Counted from the first letter of the stretch, positions 16,864 to 25,270 are shown. The stretch is DNA of 64,000 bases from Streptomyces sp. B21-105 (GCF_036898465.1 NZ_JARUMJ010000001.1:1054001-1118000); one strand, 5' to 3'. Made by a program: numbers and translations. Notes: a model not told the origin generated them from the sequence alone.

Positions 16864-18167
16864 TTGTCCCTGACCGCATCCCCGGCCCCGGCCCCGCGCA
16901 TCTCCTACGGCGCGGTGCTGGGCAGCCCGTACGTCGCCCGCCTTCTCGGCGGCAGCCTCACCGGCCGACTTCCCAACGGCATGGCGCCCGTCGCCATCCT
17001 TCTGTTGGCCACCGCGAGTGGCAGCAGCATCGCCTTCGGCGGGCTGCTCAGCGCCCTGTACGGGCTGTCCTCCGCGCTGTCCCAGCCGGTCAAGGGACGC
17101 CTCATGGACCGCCACGGCCAGAGCGCGGTGCACCTTCCGGCAGCCCTGCTCAACTCGGCCCTCCTGGTGGCTCTGCCCCTGGCCGGACCGTACGGCGGAC
17201 CGGGCCTCGCCACGGCCATCGTCGTCGTCGGCGGCCTGACCACGCCTCCCCTGGAGGCCGGACTCCGGGCGCTGTGGCCGAGCGTGCTGCCAGACCCCCG
17301 GCTGCGGCACGCCGCGCTCGCGCTCGACACCGGAACGCAGGGCCTGCTGTACATCGTCGGCCCCTGCTCTCCGCCGCGCTCGCCTCCGCGTACAACCCCG
17401 CCGTCGCGCTCGCCGTCACCGCAGCCCTCGGCCTGGCCGGCACCGCTGCGGTCGCCCTCGCTCCGCCGTCGCGACGCTGGCGACCCGAACCGTTCGTGGG
17501 GCAGGACGCGGCCCCCGCTCGGCAGTTGGCCACCCCTGCCGTGTTGCTGCTGTTCGTTTCCCTCACCGGCATCGGGTTCGCGATCGGAGCCATGAACGTG
17601 TGGTCCATCTCCATGGCCGAGCACCACCACCAGGACATGCTCTCGGGCATCATCCCCGCCGCGTTCTCCACCGGCGCCTTCCTCGGCGGCCTCATCTACG
17701 GAAGCCGCACCTGGACCGGCACCACCACCAGACGACTGATCATCGCCACAGCCGCGTTCCTGGCCGGGTGGCTCCCGATCCTTGCTCTTCCGGCCCCGTA
17801 TGCGGCCACCGCCGCGGTCACCGTGCCCGGTGCGTTCCTGACCATCGTGGTCGCCTGCGCCTACGTCACCACCGACGCCTTCACCCCGGCAGGCCGCACC
17901 AGCGAGGCGTACGCGTGGCTGATCCTCGCGATCGGCGCCGGGCAGTCCGCCGGCACCGCCCTCGCCGGACGCCTCGCCGAGCAGCCTCTCGCCGGCGCTG
18001 CGCTCCCCGCCGCCGGCGCGGCCTTCGCTCTCAGCGTCCTTCTCGCCGCTCGCCGACGTCTCGGCCCCACCGGCCACATGCAGAGCGGCCGGCACCGCCG
18101 CCCGCTCCGAGGCCAGCACAAGACGCCCTTCTCCGGGCGCAACACCCCCACTTTCCAACCCTTTTGA
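16864..18167 (+). pseudogene. MFS transporter, frameshifted
   Basis: A 12-helix major-facilitator permease split by one missing base. The first frame (TTG 16864) encodes helices 1-6 with the MFS loop motif GRLMDRHGQ (about residues 78-86). At about 17359-17366 the reading shifts: GGCCCCTG should be GGCCCCCTG to give GPLLSAALASAYNPAVALAV and the remaining helices to 18167. One C restored in the run yields about 434 residues. This may be a true pseudogene or a homopolymer sequencing error. Substrate unknown. It is embedded among transfer-associated genes. Confidence 0.7.
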
Positions 18168-18179
18168 GGAGATCCATTT

Positions 18180-18674
18180 ATGGCCGTCCGTACCCATTGG
18201 ACAGTGGAGCACGCGTGCTCCCACCAGGTGGTTCATGACCTGTCCGGCCGTCCTGCCGACAAGCGGGCAGGGTTCGCCCGCTGGCTCTCAGCCAAGGACT
18301 GCGCCGACTGCTGGAAGGCAACGCGCGACGCCGACACCGAGTCCAAGGAGTGGCTCGCGGCCAAGCGCGCCGCTGAGCAGGAGGCTGCCGTCGCGTGGGC
18401 GAAGCAGTTCGACATGCCGCAGTTGGAAGGCCCGGCCAAGGCCCTGGACTGGGGCGAGCGCTCCCGCCACCAGCTGATGACGGCCGCGCACACCGCGCTT
18501 GTCATGGAGGGGAGTTGGGACGAGGCTGACTGGGCGGAGCTGGAGGAGAAGGCCCGCGCCATCACCGCCGCCGGATGGTGGATCGACCAGCGCGACGCCG
18601 AGGGCACTGACCTGCTCGAACTTCTCGACGCTGCAGGCGAGAACGACCGCGGTACGGAGAACCCGTTCCACTGA
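18180..18674 (+). CDS. Hypothetical protein with CxH...CxxC motif
   Basis: A 164-residue soluble protein from ATG 18180 behind GAGGAG. The N-terminus has a possible zinc-binding set: C13, H15 (ACSHQV) and CADC at about 40-43. The rest is helical with several Trp and ends acidic (DLLELLDAAGENDRG). It could be a small nucleic-acid-binding or regulatory protein; the zinc site is inferred from spacing only. A conserved hairpin element follows its stop within 5 nt. Confidence 0.55.
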   Translation: MAVRTHWTVEHACSHQVVHDLSGRPADKRAGFARWLSAKDCADCWKATRDADTESKEWLAAKRAAEQEAAVAWAKQFDMPQLEGPAKALDWGERSRHQLMTAAHTALVMEGSWDEADWAELEEKARAITAAGWWIDQRDAEGTDLLELLDAAGENDRGTENPFH

Positions 18675-18677
18675 CGG

Positions 18678-18734
18678 CGGGGGAACATAGCCGGGAAACG
18701 CCGGTTAGCCAAACCGGCGTTCCTCCGGACCATT
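18678..18734 (+). repeat. 60-nt conserved hairpin element, copy 1
   Basis: Perfect stem AACGCCGGTT (18697-18706) / AACCGGCGTT (18712-18721), loop AGCCA, preceded by GGGGGAACATA and followed by CATTG. It shares its layout and loop sequence with a second copy at 32260-32317, with compensating changes in the outer stem. It starts 5 nt after a stop codon and ends about 40 nt before the next gene. Confidence 0.6.
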
Positions 18735-18773
18735 GTTCCTCCCACCCCGCCACCGATTGCGTGGAAGGAACCC

Positions 18774-19199
18774 ATGTCCCAGCCCCCGCCCACGTCGGCC
18801 TTCGCGCCTACGCCCGACCCGCTCACCCCCGCCCGGGACATCACGCACCAGCACTTCCAGGCCGGTGACACCGTCGTCGTCCTGAAGGGGGTGGCCGGCG
18901 GGGAACTGTGGGGCGACGCGATGCGCATCGTTGCCCCGTCCTGGCACACCCCGACCGACGAGAACGGGTGGCGGCTGCGTGATGCGACCGGCGGCGCCCA
19001 GTCCTACGTCACCGGCCACCCCCGCTACCTCGTACACCTCTCGCGCCGCTGCCCGGACTGCCTGATCTACCTGCGGGCCATGGAAGACGCCCTCCTGCCG
19101 CGGTACGCCGACCGCAACGAGCTGATCGACTGCGGCTGGTACACCACCACCGCCCTCAACCAGTTGGTGCACATCGCCGACGTTCGGGGCGGCCGGTGA
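18774..19199 (+). CDS. Hypothetical protein with CPDC motif
   Basis: A 141-residue soluble protein (ATG 18774 behind GGAAGGA). Residues 25-60 look like a beta-rich module (FQAGDTVVVLKGVAGGELW), then GWRLRDATGGAQSYVTGHP, a CPDC pair at about 98-101 and a helical C-terminus. The CxxC pair with a nearby Cys could bind metal. Overlaps the next gene's GTG by 4 nt. Function unknown. Confidence 0.5.
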   Translation: MSQPPPTSAFAPTPDPLTPARDITHQHFQAGDTVVVLKGVAGGELWGDAMRIVAPSWHTPTDENGWRLRDATGGAQSYVTGHPRYLVHLSRRCPDCLIYLRAMEDALLPRYADRNELIDCGWYTTTALNQLVHIADVRGGR

Positions 19200-20041
19200 T
19201 TCCCCGCCTGCACGAGCGGACCCACACGCCGCACGGCCCGCTCGCCGAGGCGCTGGGGCGGCCGGTCTCGCCTCACGAGGGCCTAACGGAATACACGATC
19301 GTCGCCCACTGTCCGGGCCTGGATTACTTCACCCTGGACGACGAGCAGAGGATCTGGACGTCCGTCCAGTGGGCCGAGCACCTCGAAGACCCGTATCTGG
19401 AGCATCCGTTCGCCGCCAGCCCGGACGACGACCGGCGGGCGATCCTCCACCTTGACATCCGGCTTCACCCGGACGACCGGGAGCTGACCGGCCCCGAGTG
19501 GGCTGAAATCGCTCACCGGCTCGCGCGGGCCGCCGACATCGAGATTCCCGGCAAGGAGCGCGGCTGCCGGTGGATTGCCGTTCAGGCGCAGCCCGGACGC
19601 CTCGATTTGATCGCCAATCTGATCAGCCTCGACGGCGCGTGGCACGCACCGCCCGCCGACATCCTGCGGCGCCTTGCGGACGAGGCGCGCCGCATCGAGC
19701 AGGACCTCCGCCTGATTCCCGTGCGCTCCGTCCCCACAGCGCGGCCCGCCCTCCGGCCGGCGCCCACGGCATCGGCCCAGCTCGCGAGCGTCCTCACGCA
19801 GCTCGCCGACGAGCAAGTCGGTCCGCTGGCCACGGTCCGCGGACTCATCGAGCACACCGCGCACCGAGTCGCACGCCAGCCCGGCGCCGCCGGCACCGAC
19901 ACGGCGCACCGCCTGGAGCTGATCGCCCGCCGCCTCCACGCCATCCAGCAGGACCTGGACACCACCGCGGCCCACCTGGTCCAGCACCGGGTCGCCGCCG
20001 CACCACCCGCCGCCCGGTACACCGCCCACCGATCGCCGTAG
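19196..20041 (+). CDS. Relaxase-like protein lacking the HxH motif
   Basis: A 281-residue protein. Residues 82-165 resemble the catalytic core of actinobacterial MobA/VirD2-type relaxases (HLDIRLHPDDRELTGPEWAE, CRWIAV at 124-129, then a strand ending LISLDG), but where active relaxases have the metal-binding HIH just after CRWVAV this protein reads GRLDLIANLI (134-143). It is also short at the N-terminus, with no clear nicking tyrosine region. The C-terminal 85 residues are the recurrent helical bundle (LASVLTQLADEQVGPLATV). Probably not a nickase; it might bind the transfer origin or another relaxase. Resemblance judged by eye. Confidence 0.45.
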   Translation: MIPRLHERTHTPHGPLAEALGRPVSPHEGLTEYTIVAHCPGLDYFTLDDEQRIWTSVQWAEHLEDPYLEHPFAASPDDDRRAILHLDIRLHPDDRELTGPEWAEIAHRLARAADIEIPGKERGCRWIAVQAQPGRLDLIANLISLDGAWHAPPADILRRLADEARRIEQDLRLIPVRSVPTARPALRPAPTASAQLASVLTQLADEQVGPLATVRGLIEHTAHRVARQPGAAGTDTAHRLELIARRLHAIQQDLDTTAAHLVQHRVAAAPPAARYTAHRSP

Positions 20042-20054
20042 GAGAAACGTCTCC
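20041..20054 (+). promoter_or_regulatory. SD hairpin before TTG 20055
   Basis: GGAGA (20041-20045), loop AACG, TCTCC (20050-20054), then TTG. A 5-bp stem with a tetraloop that exactly covers the SD, the clearest of the set. Confidence 0.5.
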
Positions 20055-20750
20055 TTGCCCCGTACCGACCGCTTCCTGGACATTCGCCGTGACCCGCACT
20101 CCGCCGAACTCCTCGCCCGCGGCGGCGACTCCGAGGCGCACAGCGTCCTGCAGCGCGCGGGTTTCATCGCCGTTGCCCGCGTCCACGAGACCTACCACCG
20201 CGCCCCCACCGGCCTCGCCGAGGACGGCGAGTCCGATCTCGCCATCGACGCCGTCGCCCGCCTCCGGGCCGCCGGGTACCACGTCGACTGCGACGAGGAC
20301 TTCGACACTGACTACCGGCCGGCCAGTTACCTCCCGCTGGGCTCCTCCGTAGCCCACATCGCCGAGCGCATACGCGAAGCCACCACCACGGAAGAGGCGG
20401 CCGACGCCCTGACCGAGCTGACCGCAGCCCACGACGGCATCCTCGCCGCGCTGGAGGAAGTACTCATCGCCACCGCCGCTTTCCACGACGGGCTCGGCCA
20501 GGCGGCCGACCCCTACATCGCACGGCGGTTGCGCTACCTCGTCGACGAGCACCTGCACGTCATCCGCACCGACGTCGCCCACACCCGCAACGCCCTCGCC
20601 GACCGGCACGCCCCGCACCCGGGCCGCAGCACCTGCAGCGGGGAGGTCTCCGCCCCCGAACGCGAACGCTCCGCCGTGTGCGCCTGCCCGCCCCCGCCGC
20701 GCACGCTCCCGGTCCCGCCGCCCCCCGTGGCCGCCGGACTGCGCCGCTGA
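20055..20750 (+). CDS. Alpha/beta domain plus helical bundle protein
   Basis: A 231-residue protein. N-terminal alpha/beta domain (SVLQRAGFIAVARVHETYHR, then LRAAGYHVDCDEDF), followed by the bundle domain (AADALTELTAAHDGILAAL) and a Pro/Arg tail. The TTG start lies behind GGAG locked in a hairpin. The same two-domain order recurs at 21528. Unknown cytoplasmic function; paralogy with neighbours suggests local duplication. Confidence 0.55.
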   Translation: MPRTDRFLDIRRDPHSAELLARGGDSEAHSVLQRAGFIAVARVHETYHRAPTGLAEDGESDLAIDAVARLRAAGYHVDCDEDFDTDYRPASYLPLGSSVAHIAERIREATTTEEAADALTELTAAHDGILAALEEVLIATAAFHDGLGQAADPYIARRLRYLVDEHLHVIRTDVAHTRNALADRHAPHPGRSTCSGEVSAPERERSAVCACPPPPRTLPVPPPPVAAGLRR

Positions 20751-20772
20751 CCCTACTTCGCCCAAGGACACC

Positions 20773-21531
20773 ATGCACGACTACGACACCTCCGAGCGCC
20801 TCGCCTCGTACGCCGACGTCCTCGCCGGCGAACTCCCCGACACCTGGACCAGCACTCATTTCCCGCCGGAGGCCAAGGACGACCTCGCCGAACTGGCCGA
20901 CCGCATCTGGGACTTGGACCTGGTCGCCGCGTCCCTCGCCGAGCACCCGCTGCGGCAGGCAGCCGTCCTGAGCCGCCCCGACGGTGCCCAGCTCGTCCTT
21001 CTGGAAAGGCACGACGAACGCGACGGATTCCTCATCGCCGCCGTCGCCCCCCGCGCCCTGCCCGACGAGGCGTACCGCGGCGTCCCCGAGCCCAACGGCA
21101 TCGCCCTGGCGGACGACCCGTTCCTGAGTGCGGAGCAGATAGCCGGCGGCTTGCTCGCCCGCTACGACAGCGCGCTCGCCCAGGTCCGGCACAACGCCCT
21201 GGGCGGCATCCAGCCCTCCCAGCCGGACCGGGTCGTCCTGACCTGGCAGCCGGACGGCAGCGTCGCCACTGCCCCCGCCGACGACCGTGCCGGCGCGATC
21301 CTCGTCGCCCACGGCTTCGTCCAGGACCCGCAGAGCGGCATCTACCGCCTCAACAACGACGACACCAGAGCGCAGGCGCGCGCCCTGCGCGAGATCGGCC
21401 CGCAACTCGACGCACTCGGCATCGGCACCGCCCTCCAGCACCCCGCAGGCCGGACCGCGCCCACCTCCGCCCCAGCCTCCATGCCGCCCTCCCCGGCCGG
21501 CAGTCGTGCGCCGGCCACCAGGGCTCGATGA
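20773..21531 (+). CDS. Hypothetical protein with alpha/beta domain
   Basis: A 252-residue protein (ATG 20773 behind AAGGA). N-terminal part is helical and acidic; the middle has a beta pattern (AAVLSRPDGAQLVLLERHDE); residues about 160-230 match the recurrent alpha/beta domain (AGAILVAHGFVQDPQSGIYR, LDALGIGTALQHPA). Low-complexity Pro/Ser/Ala end. Its stop overlaps the next ATG (ATGA). Function unknown. Confidence 0.55.
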   Translation: MHDYDTSERLASYADVLAGELPDTWTSTHFPPEAKDDLAELADRIWDLDLVAASLAEHPLRQAAVLSRPDGAQLVLLERHDERDGFLIAAVAPRALPDEAYRGVPEPNGIALADDPFLSAEQIAGGLLARYDSALAQVRHNALGGIQPSQPDRVVLTWQPDGSVATAPADDRAGAILVAHGFVQDPQSGIYRLNNDDTRAQARALREIGPQLDALGIGTALQHPAGRTAPTSAPASMPPSPAGSRAPATRAR

Positions 21532-22175
21532 AGCAGAGGGAGCCCGAGTTCTGGGTGCTGGAGTACATCACCATCACCAAGGACCCCCGCACCGGCCTGG
21601 TCGTCGCCATCGGCGGCACCGAGAAGGCGGCTTACATTCTCCAGCGAACCGGCGGCTTCCTCTCCGCTCCCGGACCGAGCGGGGACTACCACCGGCTTCC
21701 CCACGGCCTGCCCGTCGAGCACCAGCGCCTGAAGGCGACCGCTGCCTCGCACGCCCTGCTTGCCGCCGGTCACAGCGTCCACCTCGACCCCGCCCTGAAC
21801 GCGCTGGCCACACCGGACAGCGAACACAACGCGGCCCTGCGCTTCCTCACCCAGCTCGCCGAGCGGGCCTCTGCCGCCAAGACCAGCAGTGCGGTGGCCG
21901 AGGTGCTGACCGAGATCGCCGCCCCGGTCAACGGGCTGCTGCCCCTTACCAGGGAAGTGGTCGTCCGGGCCTGGATCGCCGCCAGTGCCCTCCAGGGGGC
22001 TGCCCCCGGCGAGGAACCCGAACCCCTCGCTCGGCTTAGGGACACCGCGAACTCCATGAGCCAGGCCGCGTGCGTGATCCTCCACGCCCGCAACCACGCC
22101 GCATGCGCTCCGCAACCGGCGGCCCTCACACCGCCGCCGAGCTCTGCCCACCCCCCGGCCTCCCGCCACCGTTGA
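21528..22175 (+). CDS. Alpha/beta domain plus helical bundle protein
   Basis: A 215-residue paralogue of the 20055 protein. Alpha/beta domain: FWVLEYITITKDPRTGLVV, DYHRLPHGLPVEHQRLKAT and LLAAGHSVHLDPAL; bundle domain: VAEVLTEIAAPVNGLLPLT. Translationally coupled to the upstream gene. No catalytic motif, no membrane segment. Function unknown. Confidence 0.55.
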   Translation: MKQREPEFWVLEYITITKDPRTGLVVAIGGTEKAAYILQRTGGFLSAPGPSGDYHRLPHGLPVEHQRLKATAASHALLAAGHSVHLDPALNALATPDSEHNAALRFLTQLAERASAAKTSSAVAEVLTEIAAPVNGLLPLTREVVVRAWIAASALQGAAPGEEPEPLARLRDTANSMSQAACVILHARNHAACAPQPAALTPPPSSAHPPASRHR

Positions 22176-22191
22176 TCCCAGAGGGAAACAC

Positions 22192-22599
22192 ATGGCCAAC
22201 CTGGCCGACGAGTACGGCACGGACGTCGAGATCTACATCAAGGCCCTGACGACCACCCTCCACGCCGACACCCCCACCGGCGCCCCCGCCCAGCTCCATG
22301 ACCTGCTGGAGCAGCTCGGCCTCGAACGCCACGAATACCCCACGGGCGCGCCGCTGTACATCTGGCACACGGTGCCCGAACACCTCGGTGCCGACGAGCA
22401 GAAACGCCTGGCGACCCGCGCCATCCCCGCCCTGCTCCTGGCCGGGTACGACGTCAACTGCACGCCCGACGTCTTCGAGGAAGCCACCTACCGGCAGGCC
22501 GTGCACGACATACGTACCCGCGCGGCCCGCCCTGCCGCACAGCACCCGGCACCGGCCGGCTCCCCCTCGCGCCCCGCACAGGCCCGGCGCGCCCCGTAA
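22192..22599 (+). CDS. Alpha/beta-domain protein
   Basis: A 135-residue protein from ATG 22192 behind GAGGGAAA. It has a single recurrent alpha/beta domain (LLEQLGLERHEYPTGAPLYI, then LLLAGYDVNCTPDVFEEATY) and a basic Pro/Ala tail. Same family as the domains at 15209, 20055, 20773 and 21528. Function unknown. Confidence 0.55.
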   Translation: MANLADEYGTDVEIYIKALTTTLHADTPTGAPAQLHDLLEQLGLERHEYPTGAPLYIWHTVPEHLGADEQKRLATRAIPALLLAGYDVNCTPDVFEEATYRQAVHDIRTRAARPAAQHPAPAGSPSRPAQARRAP

Positions 22600-22665
22600 A
22601 ACCCCTGGGCGGCCCCGGCACCTCGCCGGGGCCACCCACCGCACCGCTCGATCCCGGAGAAACCC

Positions 22666-22851
22666 GTAGCAGCCCGCACACCCCCACCCATCAGCAACCG
22701 GCTCCAACCCCGACTCGCGACAGCCTTGTTCCGCCGCTACCTGCGCGCCTGCATCCCGACCGGCCCCGACCGCACCACCCCGCTGGCCGGCGCCCGTCCG
22801 GAGGCCGTCCTCGCCGAGACCCAGCGCGTCGGCCACCGGCACCACCACTGA
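22666..22851 (+). CDS. Small ORF with GTA at the start position
   Basis: A 61-codon frame with protein-like content (LATALFRRYLRACIPTGPDR) ending at 22851. GGAG (22656-22659) is 6 nt before GTA 22666, the spacing used by the neighbouring genes, but GTA is not a normal start and no ATG/GTG/TTG precedes the coding-like part except an internal TTG. Either near-cognate initiation, a mutated GTG, or a decayed gene. Confidence 0.25.
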   Translation, partial: VAARTPPPISNRLQPRLATALFRRYLRACIPTGPDRTTPLAGARPEAVLAETQRVGHRHHH

Positions 22852-22874
22852 CCGCACCCCCGCCCCGGAGGAGC

Positions 22875-23258
22875 ATGTCCCACCCCGCCCCCTACCCAGT
22901 GAGACTGGCCGACGAGATCACCCGCCAGCTCGGCCAGCTCGCCGACCACCTCTCTCAACTTCCCCCTCCCCAGGCCGCGCAGGTCATCGCCCGCGTCCTC
23001 GACCCCGACACCGGAGTCCTCGGCGGCATCACCCACCTCGTCGCCACCGGCAGCGTGTTCGCCAAGGACCAGGCCGAACGAGGCACCATCCCCGCAGAGG
23101 TGTGGCTCGCCCTGGGCCGCGCCTCGAACGAACTGCACGACATCACCCTCGACCTGGACGAACACAAGGACACCCTGCAGCACGTCGGCACCCAGCCCGC
23201 CACCACCGCGGCGAAGCTCCCGGCCCCCGCACCGCTCGTCGTCCGGCGCCGCCGGTGA
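22875..23258 (+). CDS. Helical-bundle protein
   Basis: A 127-residue, all-helical protein from ATG 22875 behind GGAGGAG. It is close to a stand-alone copy of the recurrent bundle domain: LADEITRQLGQLADHLSQLP, AAQVIARVLDPDTGVLGGI and LALGRASNELHDITLDLDEH. Clear paralogue of the C-terminal part of the 7562 protein. Coupled (GTGA) to the next gene. Function unknown. Confidence 0.6.
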   Translation: MSHPAPYPVRLADEITRQLGQLADHLSQLPPPQAAQVIARVLDPDTGVLGGITHLVATGSVFAKDQAERGTIPAEVWLALGRASNELHDITLDLDEHKDTLQHVGTQPATTAAKLPAPAPLVVRRRR

Positions 23259-24058
23259 AGAAGAAGCAGTGGCAGGGCTGGGGACCCGACGAGCAGGCCG
23301 AACAGCACTACCTCATCCAGCCCCGCGCCCTGGCTGGCGGCGGCGACGTCCGGCACGTCTCTGAGTTCCTGCGCGCCTCCGGCTGGCGGGACAGGTCCAA
23401 GACGGGCGGCCCCCTGCACATGGAGAGCCCGGATCGCACCGTCCGCATCGCCTACGACCCCTACGTCCTCCCCGGCGGGTGGACCATCCACGGCAGAGCC
23501 GAGGGAGCGAACGGCGAGTGGTCCGCCCACCTGGGCCAGCAAACGCCGGTGGAGATCGTCGCCGGCCTGACCGATGCCCTCACCCGCCCCCGCTCCGCCC
23601 ATGCCCCTAACGTCTGGGCCCCTCTGCAGGAGCAGAGATGGCACACGCGGTTCGAGGGCCAGGACTACATGGCGACGAGCCCCGACTGCACCGCGTGGGT
23701 GCAGTACCGGCAGAGCCCCGACGGGGCGGCGATGTGGTGGACCGGAGCGCAGGACAAGCAGGGCAACGGCTGGACGGCCAACTTCACGCCGAACACCCCG
23801 ATGCACCTGGTGCAAGCCTTCTCCACCGAACTCGCCAGCCCAGACCCCGTGATGCGCCCACTCGGACGCGTGCCGATGAGCACGCAGATCCGTACCTGGT
23901 CGGTGTCCGTGAAGCCCTCCCAGCTCAGTGCGTGGCAGCAGGCCCGCATCACTGCCGCCCATGCCGCCACCTGGACCCGCAACAGCGCCCGCAGCACCAG
24001 GCCGCGCACCAGCGCCCGCCCCTACACCCCGGCCGGCGGCACACGCACCCGCCGCTGA
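23255..24058 (+). CDS. DUF317 protein, two repeats
   Basis: A 267-residue protein with two DUF317 (SPDY-type) domains of Streptomyces. Repeat 1: DVRHVSEFLRASGWRDRSK, SPDRTVRIAYDPY, WSAHLGQQTPVEIVAGLTDA. Repeat 2: TSPDCTAWVQYRQSPDGA, WTANFTPNTPMHLVQAFSTE. Each repeat has the SPD strand followed by WxxxF..xTP..iv.aft. Function of the family is unknown; it is common on Streptomyces mobile elements. GTG start overlaps the previous stop. Confidence 0.7.
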   Translation: MKKKQWQGWGPDEQAEQHYLIQPRALAGGGDVRHVSEFLRASGWRDRSKTGGPLHMESPDRTVRIAYDPYVLPGGWTIHGRAEGANGEWSAHLGQQTPVEIVAGLTDALTRPRSAHAPNVWAPLQEQRWHTRFEGQDYMATSPDCTAWVQYRQSPDGAAMWWTGAQDKQGNGWTANFTPNTPMHLVQAFSTELASPDPVMRPLGRVPMSTQIRTWSVSVKPSQLSAWQQARITAAHAATWTRNSARSTRPRTSARPYTPAGGTRTRR

Positions 24059-24085
24059 TCGCAATAGCCCGCCCCGAGGAGCCCG

Positions 24086-24442
24086 ATGCCCGCACTCACC
24101 CCGGACACCATCCGTACCCTGACCGAAACGCTCGCGGACCTCACCGACTACCTGCGCGAGAACCCCGACCCCGCAGAAGCCCTCGCCCTCGTCGAGCCCC
24201 TCCTCGACGAGTACACGGGCCTACCCGTCCAGTTCGCCGACACGCTGCGCGCCCTCGCCCGCGCCGTTCAGGAGAGCCCTGACGCGCCGCGCACGGCGCA
24301 GGGCGACCTGCTGATCACCGAGCTGCGCACGGCCGCGTGGGAACTGGCCGACCAGCACACCCTCCACTACGTGCTGGACGACCTCCGTGACCTGTACGGC
24401 AGTTCGCCGACGAGCGAGCAGGGGTGCTGCTGGTGCCGCTGA
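24086..24442 (+). CDS. Helical-bundle protein
   Basis: A 118-residue helical protein (ATG 24086 behind GAGGAG) carrying the bundle motif ALALVEPLLDEYTGLPVQF and RALARAVQESPDAPR. The C-terminus (GCCWCR) runs into the start of the next gene, with an 18-nt overlap. Each bundle gene here precedes a DUF317 gene (22875 with 23255; 24086 with 24424), suggesting paired function. Confidence 0.55.
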   Translation: MPALTPDTIRTLTETLADLTDYLRENPDPAEALALVEPLLDEYTGLPVQFADTLRALARAVQESPDAPRTAQGDLLITELRTAAWELADQHTLHYVLDDLRDLYGSSPTSEQGCCWCR

Positions 24443-25251
24443 GCGAACGGCAGCTCGCCGCCTTCGCCGACAAGCACGCCGTGCAGATCCCGTACGACAC
24501 CAGCCCCCGCCACCTCGCCGGCCCCGGAGACGCCCGCCACGTCACCCACGGCCTGGCCGCCGCCGGATGGAACGCCGTCTCCGACCCCCTGAGCGCCGAG
24601 ATCATCCTGGCAAGCCCTGACCTTCGCCACCGGCTCCAGTTCGACCTGCAGTCCCGCACCTCGGCGTGGTGGCGGCTACGGGCGGAGCCCGTCGGCACCG
24701 AGCCCGGCTGGTACGCCGAGTTCGGCGAACTCGTGCCCGCCGAGGTCCTCGCCGCCTTCACCGACGCCCTCACCGCCCCGCCGCCACAGCAGCCGGACCC
24801 GTGGCAGCAGGTGACCTCGGCAGGATGGCACCACGAGCCAGACGGCGCGCGCTCGCCGGACTCCATGTGCCACATCGAACTGCGGCCGTTGAGCGAATTC
24901 CACGACCGGTCGTCCTGGCACATCGAGACCCGCGAGCCCGGCCACGGGGAGTTTTCCGGCCCGCGCATCTGGCACGCCTACCTCGACGAGCACACCCCCG
25001 CTCACCTGGTCAGCGCGTTCCTCACCGCGCTGACCGACCGCAGCCCGCTCCAGCGCGGCATGTTCGAACGCACCGGCCACTACAGCGCCGTACAGGAGCC
25101 CAGCCCGCTGCGCCCGCAGAAGGTGGTCGACGCCCACGCCACGCGCATCAAGCATCTGCGCGCCCAGGCACGCTCAGCCCGCCGCCAACAGACGAAACCC
25201 GCGACGATCCCGGCGCGCGCCAGTACCACGCAGCCAGCCGCTCGCCGCTGA
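24424..25251 (+). CDS. DUF317 protein, two repeats
   Basis: A 275-residue protein (GTG 24424; a second GTG at 24433 is possible) with two DUF317 repeats: DARHVTHGLAAAGWNAVSDP / SPDLRHRLQFDLQS / WYAEFGELVPAEVLAAFTDA and SPDSMCHIELRPLSEF / WHAYLDEHTPAHLVSAFLTA. Basic Ala/Thr tail. Overlaps the preceding bundle gene. Function unknown. Confidence 0.65.
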   Translation: MLLVPLSERQLAAFADKHAVQIPYDTSPRHLAGPGDARHVTHGLAAAGWNAVSDPLSAEIILASPDLRHRLQFDLQSRTSAWWRLRAEPVGTEPGWYAEFGELVPAEVLAAFTDALTAPPPQQPDPWQQVTSAGWHHEPDGARSPDSMCHIELRPLSEFHDRSSWHIETREPGHGEFSGPRIWHAYLDEHTPAHLVSAFLTALTDRSPLQRGMFERTGHYSAVQEPSPLRPQKVVDAHATRIKHLRAQARSARRQQTKPATIPARASTTQPAARR

Positions 25252-25270
25252 CCTGACAGGACACCTCCCC

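Noticed and set aside
18697..18721. Hairpin considered as a tRNA arm or integron attC site
   Set aside because: No tRNA cloverleaf around it and the bases do not fit the attC GTTRRRY consensus.
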